Shown here piece by piece: positions 58,470-64,000 of a DNA stretch of 64,000 nucleotides (position 1 is its first letter; every line of letters begins with the position of its first letter). The position numbers and the translations under genes are program-made. This DNA comes from Pteria penguin (Eukaryota; Mollusca; Bivalvia; Pterioida; Pteriidae). The DNA is taken from assembly GCA_035048485.1 (NCBI GenBank), contig CM068582.1, positions 39,033,096 through 39,097,095 on the forward strand. Reading direction: 5' to 3'. The notes beneath the pieces were generated by a model that saw nothing but the letters and a program-made list of their open reading frames with translations, was not told the DNA's origin and did not search any database.

Positions 58470-60400
58470 TTTTAGCTCACCTGAGCCAAAGGCTCAAGTG
58501 AGCTATAGTCATAGTGTGCCGTCCGTCGGCGGCGTCCGTCCGTCGTTAACTTTTTCACACTTTGGACTTCTTCTCTGGAACTACATTGCAGGTTTGGATC
58601 AAACTTTGTGTAAATGATGTACTCAAGGTCCCCTACTAAAATTGTGTTCGGGATCCAGATTCCCTCAGGGATGGATCCAGGGCAGGGCCAAAAGTGCCCA
58701 AAACGGTACCCCTCTTCAAACATCTTTTCCTCCAGAACCAGTACATCAATGGGGAAACTAATTGCATTTCAACAATCTATAAAGATGGGTTATTAAAAAT
58801 TGTGTTCTGGGTTAAGATCCGTCAAATAGAAATTTACGCTTTTTTGACGTGTTTCTGGACTTAGTCATTTCAATGCAGAAAAGTGTCATGTTTTTCAGTT
58901 AATTGATATTGATGATTATTTCTTAATGACTTTTTTTATCATAATTGTGGTAAGGAATATTATTGTGAAAGAATTTTGTCATTATCTCAATTTTTGGATT
59001 TTTTATGAATTTTTTAAGACTTCCAAAAAAAAGGGGGGGGGGGGTTGGCCATTTTTCACATTTTCAACTTTTTCTACAAAACCACATGAAAGATTTTAAT
59101 GAAACATGGAATACATGAATTACTAAAGGTCCTCTATCAATTTGGTAAATTTCATCCAAATTGGTTAACAGATAATGCCACCATGTCTAAAAAGTAGGTC
59201 TCACAATGGTACATATACCACTTGGTAATTGAAATATGGAGAGTAGCGGTTCAAATCCAGCTGTGGTCAAAAAGATTTTTTTCATTTCTTTACACATCTA
59301 AATAAGTTTTTAGATGTTTCTCAACACTCAACATATGAAATTAGGCAATTTTAAGTTTAAGACTTCAAAAAAAAAAAGGGGGGGAGGGTTGGTCATTTTT
59401 CACATTTTCAACTTTTTCTACAAAACTGTGTGAAGGATTTTAATAAATCTTGGTAGAAATAAGTCACTTATTATCCTCTTCAAATTCTGTTTTTTTCGTC
59501 CAGACCTCTTTACAGGTGGCACCACCATAGTCAAAAGTAGGTCACAAAAGAGTTCCCTCCTTTAACAATATTCTTTGGACTTGGTGATTTCAATGCAGAA
59601 AAGTGTCATATTTCCTAATTAATTGATAATGATGATTTCTTATGGACTATTGTGATCATAATTATGGTAAGGAATGTTACTTTGAAAGAATTTTGTCAAT
59701 ATCTCAATTTTTGGATTTTCTATGAATTTTTTAAGACTTCCAAATGAGGGTGTATAGGAACAATTCAATCACTTTTTTCACTTCTGCTGTTATACCACAT
59801 GAAAGATTTTAATGAAATATGGAATACATGAAGTACTAAAGGTCCTCTGTCAATTTGGTAAATTTCATCCAAATTGGTAAACAGATAATGCCACCATGTC
59901 TAAAAAGTAGGTCTCACAATGGTACATATACTACTTGGTAATTGAAATATGGAGAGTAGCGGTTCAAATCCAGCTGCAGTCAAAAATTTTTTTGTCATTT
60001 CTTTACACATCTAAATAAGTTTTTAGATGTTTCTCAACACTCAACATATGAAATTAGGCAATTTTAAGTTAGATCTGGACAATATTTGAAACAATTGTTG
60101 TTCATGACCCAGACTTGAAATCAGTCAACAAAAGGCCCCACCTAAAGAAAATGACTAACTTGTTGCCCTGAATGACATCTTGCAGAGACAAAGGAAATGC
60201 TTAATATCAAAATCGCCTGAATGGATGTGCAAAAAAAGTGTTGTTTTTTATTCTAGTCTGAAATAAAATTTGACATATTTTCAACATTTCTATTGACTTA
60301 GTCACAGTAATGCAAAAACTAAATAACTTCTTCCTTCCTGCATGACTGATAATCTAGGTACTCAGGTGAGCGATATAGGCCCACTTGGGCCTCTTGTTTT
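58470..60400. repeat. 1.9-kb dispersed element with internal ~350-bp tandem units
   Basis: Starts TTAGCTCACCTGAGCC with the GGCGTCCGTCCGTCGTTAAC segment and ends ACTCAGGTGAGCGATATAGG...CTCTTGTTTT. CTCACCTGAG at the start and CTCAGGTGAG at the end are inverted. Inside, blocks starting AAGACTTCCAAAAAAAAG recur at about 59019, 59361 and 59727, and blocks with TTTCAATGCAGAAAAGTGTC at 58870 and 59589. Noncoding. It sits 170 bp after the stop of the membrane-protein gene, so the 3'UTR may end in it or read through it. A fragment of the same end lies near 50139. Confidence 0.7.
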
Positions 60401-60555
60401 TTTTCTATGAGTCAAAAGAAGTAAAAAACAAGTCACAAAAAGTGACAAATTGGCCACGCCAATTGTTTGTTATTAGTATGCTAAATTCAAAATGTTTGGG
60501 TTCTTTTTTAATAAATATTGCAAGTTTCATCAAAATTTTGTTTCTTTTTAACAAA

Positions 60556-60722
60556 GAGGCAGGCTTGGTGTAGTGGTTAAGCGCTTGGTTTGCGACGCTG
60601 ATGATCCAGGTTTGATTCCCGGGTTGCGTCACTATGTTTAAGAGGTTGTTAACCTCCTGCTTCCATGTCGCGATATAACTGAAATATTGTTGAAAGCGAC
60701 GTAAAACACCAATCAACCAACC
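60556..60722 (+). mobile_element. tRNA-derived SINE, family B
   Basis: Starts GGCTTGGTGTAGTGGTTAAG, has the B box GGTTTGATTCCCGGG, and ends GCGACGTAAAACACCAATC with a short (CAAC/CAAT) tail. It lies in the 3' flank of the membrane-protein gene. Confidence 0.82.
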
Positions 60723-63605
60723 AATCTTTTTAACAAAGAGTTAAATTACAAGGCAAGACATTAATTTTCTTTTTTTTAACTCCAAAGACATGGAACCACC
60801 AAGTCAGGTCACAGTTAATGAAAATAAAATAAAATTGTATAAAACTTTATTTAACCTGGAACTGCAAAGACCTGGTAACACCCTTCCCTCACTCATCAGT
60901 CACAACTTTCATGTAACATATCTAGATATTAAGCAGCTAGTTTTGTAAAATTTTCATGAGAAAAATTTATCGTTGCAAAATTTTATGAGTATTTGAAATT
61001 AAATCTGAAGTTTTTACTATGAAAATTCACCTAGTATTAACCATCTGTTGTTTCATAGATTTATACAAGTCTTCTACTAAATCACCACAAAAGGTGTAAT
61101 GTGTATATATATATATTTTTTTTTTGTGTCTTCTTTCAATTAGTTTCTCCTTAGGATAGATCATTAAAGCACAAGTTTTTATTTCCAGTGGTCTCCCTTA
61201 TATCACAACAAATAAAATTTATATATAAAAGGGATGCAGGCAAAATTATGGAAGGCTTGGAATGACAAACAATAGTGATTCATAATTTAAGTATTTAAAA
61301 TTTGGATATTCAAGTAAAATATGTTTACTGATACTAAACTAAAACCCAGTATCTATCATTGATATAGTAAAAGAATCATCAAAGTTGTTAGAAATATATG
61401 TAAGAACTTCTTTCTCAACATCATGTAAGAAATCTACCAGGTACTTTGTTACATTTGGTTAGAAAAAAATTTTCCTTCAAGTGGTATCTCAATTTGTTTA
61501 TTTTCTTTCAATTTTATTTGTTTGCAAACATGTACATGTAATTGCATAAGAGTTAAGTTAAACAAAATAAGGGAGCAAAATAACATAGATTTTTGGTCGT
61601 GGATAAACCTTAAAAGAAAATAGCTTTAAATTTTTACTGAACTCTTCCAGTTTCCTTAACACAATTTTAAAATCTGTAAGAAAATCCTTAAAATGTGAAA
61701 CAATGTTAGTTTCAATTCACTGTGTAGAAAATGTGATTGTTCAGGATAGAACACTGTCTTACAATACATTTGTGTATGTGATTTACTGAAAAAAAGTTCA
61801 TCAGAAATAGCAGAGTGTGCATGCAGGGTGAGATACTGAAAATATGCTGCTTTCTAAATATAGACAGTGGTGTAATAATCACATATGAGATTAAAAATGG
61901 TGATGTGTATATTACATTAAGACAGATTTGAGCAGAGAATTAAGTAGATCTCTGTAGTGCATGTCTAACTACCCGGTAATTGGATTTTATTCAGAGCTCA
62001 TCATAACCATTGCAATGAAATAACTGTAAAATGCTTTGGAAATAGATGTTTAAATCTAATTTTATGTGAAAGTAGAATAAAGGTATGAGGTGTTGTGATA
62101 AATAAATATAAGAAATCATTAATTATAATGAAATATATTTACAAGGTATACTTATGTTCCTTTGAAACTATAGGAGAACAATCATATTATATATTGTAGT
62201 TTATGGACATAAATCACCAGGGACTGATGAGAACACAGACCATAGCAATGATCATGATCCAGCTATCCAAGCTTGATATCGACAAACAAAACACAGGCAT
62301 TGAACAGAAATAGTATATTCCTATAATTATGTAATAACCAATTCCTTTTATCTATTACAACTCAAATATTGACATGCTTGCACATGTAGTAAAAAAAGTC
62401 AAAGTAAGGTGTTCATGATAGTATTATTAATCAAATAGTCCTTTTTCATGGTGATACGCATCGCAAATACCTATTCCATTCATGTTTTTTACTCTAGTCA
62501 CCTACCAAAGCTATGTGTTCAGTGTGTTCCTAAATCACAGCTTCACATTTTGCTCATCATTATATATTTCCTACACACACCATGATACATGCAGTCCATT
62601 CATGACATTTATTCTTTGTTCATGACATTATATTCTCCATTTATGGTATTATAGTTGTCTATGACATTTTTATTGTATTTATACTAGTCCCTATTTAAAG
62701 CTTTGAAATGAGAATGCATTCTCACATTGTGATGTTTTCTTGCCAAGCATTTATATAAAATCTGTATTTTTTCAAATGTCCTTTCTTAAGAGTGATGCCA
62801 TATTAAAATAAGTCTTTTTGTAATATTTACTTTGAAAACTGTTTATTTCAATTAACGTTGTGTTAATCTGATTTGAAAAATTTGAATAATTCTTTTGATT
62901 TATTATTGAAATGATAGGAAATTTACAAATGATAAGCATTTAAGGTTGACAGTGTCCATACATTGATCCAGCAGTTTATATATTCTAGGATCAGTCTCTA
63001 GTTTTGTAAATATGTTTGAGACCCATAGAAACTGGAAAATGCTTCTGGTAAAAGGGTAATATTGATGCAAAGAAATTTCTTGAGTTACCTAAATGGCTGG
63101 CAAACATGCCTTATTAATCAGAAGCTGAAGTCTTCTGTACTTATATTTGATTTAATGTGCCATAATAAAATTATTGTGATATATAATACATACTAGATTC
63201 ACTCTTAGAATTGAAATTTCACAAACTAAATGTATTTCTTAAAAATATGAATAATTTAACATTTACATTAAAAGTTATTCACACATAGAGTAATGTTCCC
63301 ATTCTTCAGTGGGATTTAAGATTCTTGAATTTTTCAAAAGAGAATGTTTTTGTAAAGAATTATGCTTTGTAATTTTAATGTCAATCTTATTTTGCTTTAA
63401 ATAATATAACAAGTTAACATTCTTTAAAACAACTCTCTGCAGGTTTAATTGTAAACCATATGACAAAAAAAAGACGACAAATGTTCAGGTATTCCATGTT
63501 TAAATAACCAGAACATATTTTTTAACAAAACTTCAAATTTAGTAGAAAACTCTGGTTTTAATCAATAGAATATAATAAATTATGAAGGATTACTAAAAGA
63601 TATTT

Positions 63606-63803
63606 CATTAATTGATTGAATTTTGTTTTACATCATTCCACGATTATTTCACGTATATGGTAACTGAATTTGCCTTGACACTGGACCTCGGTTTTTACTG
63701 TCTCATCCGAAAGACAGAACGCTTGTGTGCTCAGGGCGGGATCAAACCCCGGAACTTTTCGATCATGAGCCCAGCACCTTATCTCCTAGGCCACACCGGC
63801 TTA
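63606..63803 (-). mobile_element. SINE family A, internally shortened
   Basis: Tail (ATTGATTGAATTTTGTTTTAC), body and tRNA-like head (GATCAAACCCCGGAAC; CTAGGCCACACCGGCTT) match the other family A copies, with about 90 bp of the body missing. Confidence 0.8.
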
Positions 63804-64000
63804 AAAGATATTTGAAAGAATTATCACAAAATAGATAAATGTGACGTAATAAAGCTAAAATTGAAACTTAAGGGCAAAATGTATTTTTCATACATGTAGA
63901 TAAGAATAAAGAAAATAAATTTTAGATGAAGACTTTTGGTCAAGCAATCCATAAAAATGTTCTTTACTATTTCTGCATATTAGAATGCATATTTGGTAAC

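Larger units (their letters stand above)
58300..64000. other. 3' flank of the membrane-protein gene
   Basis: Besides the 1.9-kb element (58470-60400) and SINEs (60556-60722, 63606-63803), the sequence is AT-rich, and I see no gene in 60723-63605. It may contain the 3'UTR; the polyadenylation site cannot be fixed from sequence alone. Confidence 0.55.

Overview
The window looks like nuclear DNA from a marine bivalve or a related mollusc. It is AT-rich, its genes are split into short exons by GT-AG introns, and it is crowded with tRNA-derived SINEs, TIR elements, microsatellites and a decayed Ty3/gypsy-type retroelement. The species cannot be read from the sequence itself. There are three real genes and one orphan exon. 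Two are tandem minus-strand copies of a class I, iron-sulfur fumarate hydratase (the bacterial FumA/FumB type, not the class II FH usual in animals). The third is a plus-strand gene for an eight-helix membrane protein that I do not recognise. || Layout from left to right. Positions 256-13071: fumarase copy 1, minus strand, coding exons for residues 1-497; its last two exons lie beyond the left edge. Positions 13200-21225: about 8 kb of nested mobile DNA. A pair of inverted minisatellite arms encloses a degenerate minus-strand gypsy element, which itself carries three later insertions. Positions 21264-21344: a frameshifted orphan copy of exon 1 of the membrane-protein gene. Positions 21345-25100: repeat-rich intergenic DNA. 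Positions 25104-46752: fumarase copy 2, complete, twelve coding exons plus a predicted noncoding first exon. Positions 46753-46959: a short shared promoter region. Positions 46960-58299: the membrane-protein gene, eight exons. Positions 58300-64000: 3' flank with a 1.9-kb repeat element and SINEs. || The organisation points to a segmental duplication. The ancestral unit was a head-to-head pair: fumarase on one strand, the membrane-protein gene on the other, with a promoter of about 200 bp between them. The duplication carried the fumarase gene, the promoter and only exon 1 of the neighbour, so copy 1 has a dead neighbour exon on its far side. The promoter of copy 1 was later split by the nested transposons. 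Copy 2 keeps the compact promoter. || All coding exons of both fumarase copies that lie in the window are open, and exon lengths and phases match exactly from exon 2 to exon 11. The three Fe-S cysteines (133, 252, 346) are present in both. Copy 1 nevertheless differs at several normally invariant positions next to active-site residues, and its targeting peptide has diverged. Both N-termini look like mitochondrial presequences, so both enzymes probably interconvert fumarate and malate in mitochondria. || Introns hold a varied set of short mobile elements with readable target-site duplications (9-bp MULE-like, TTAA-type, 15-bp retroposed), hAT fragments keeping the C-terminal dimerisation domain, long hairpins, and repeats rich in AGGTCA nuclear-receptor half-sites.
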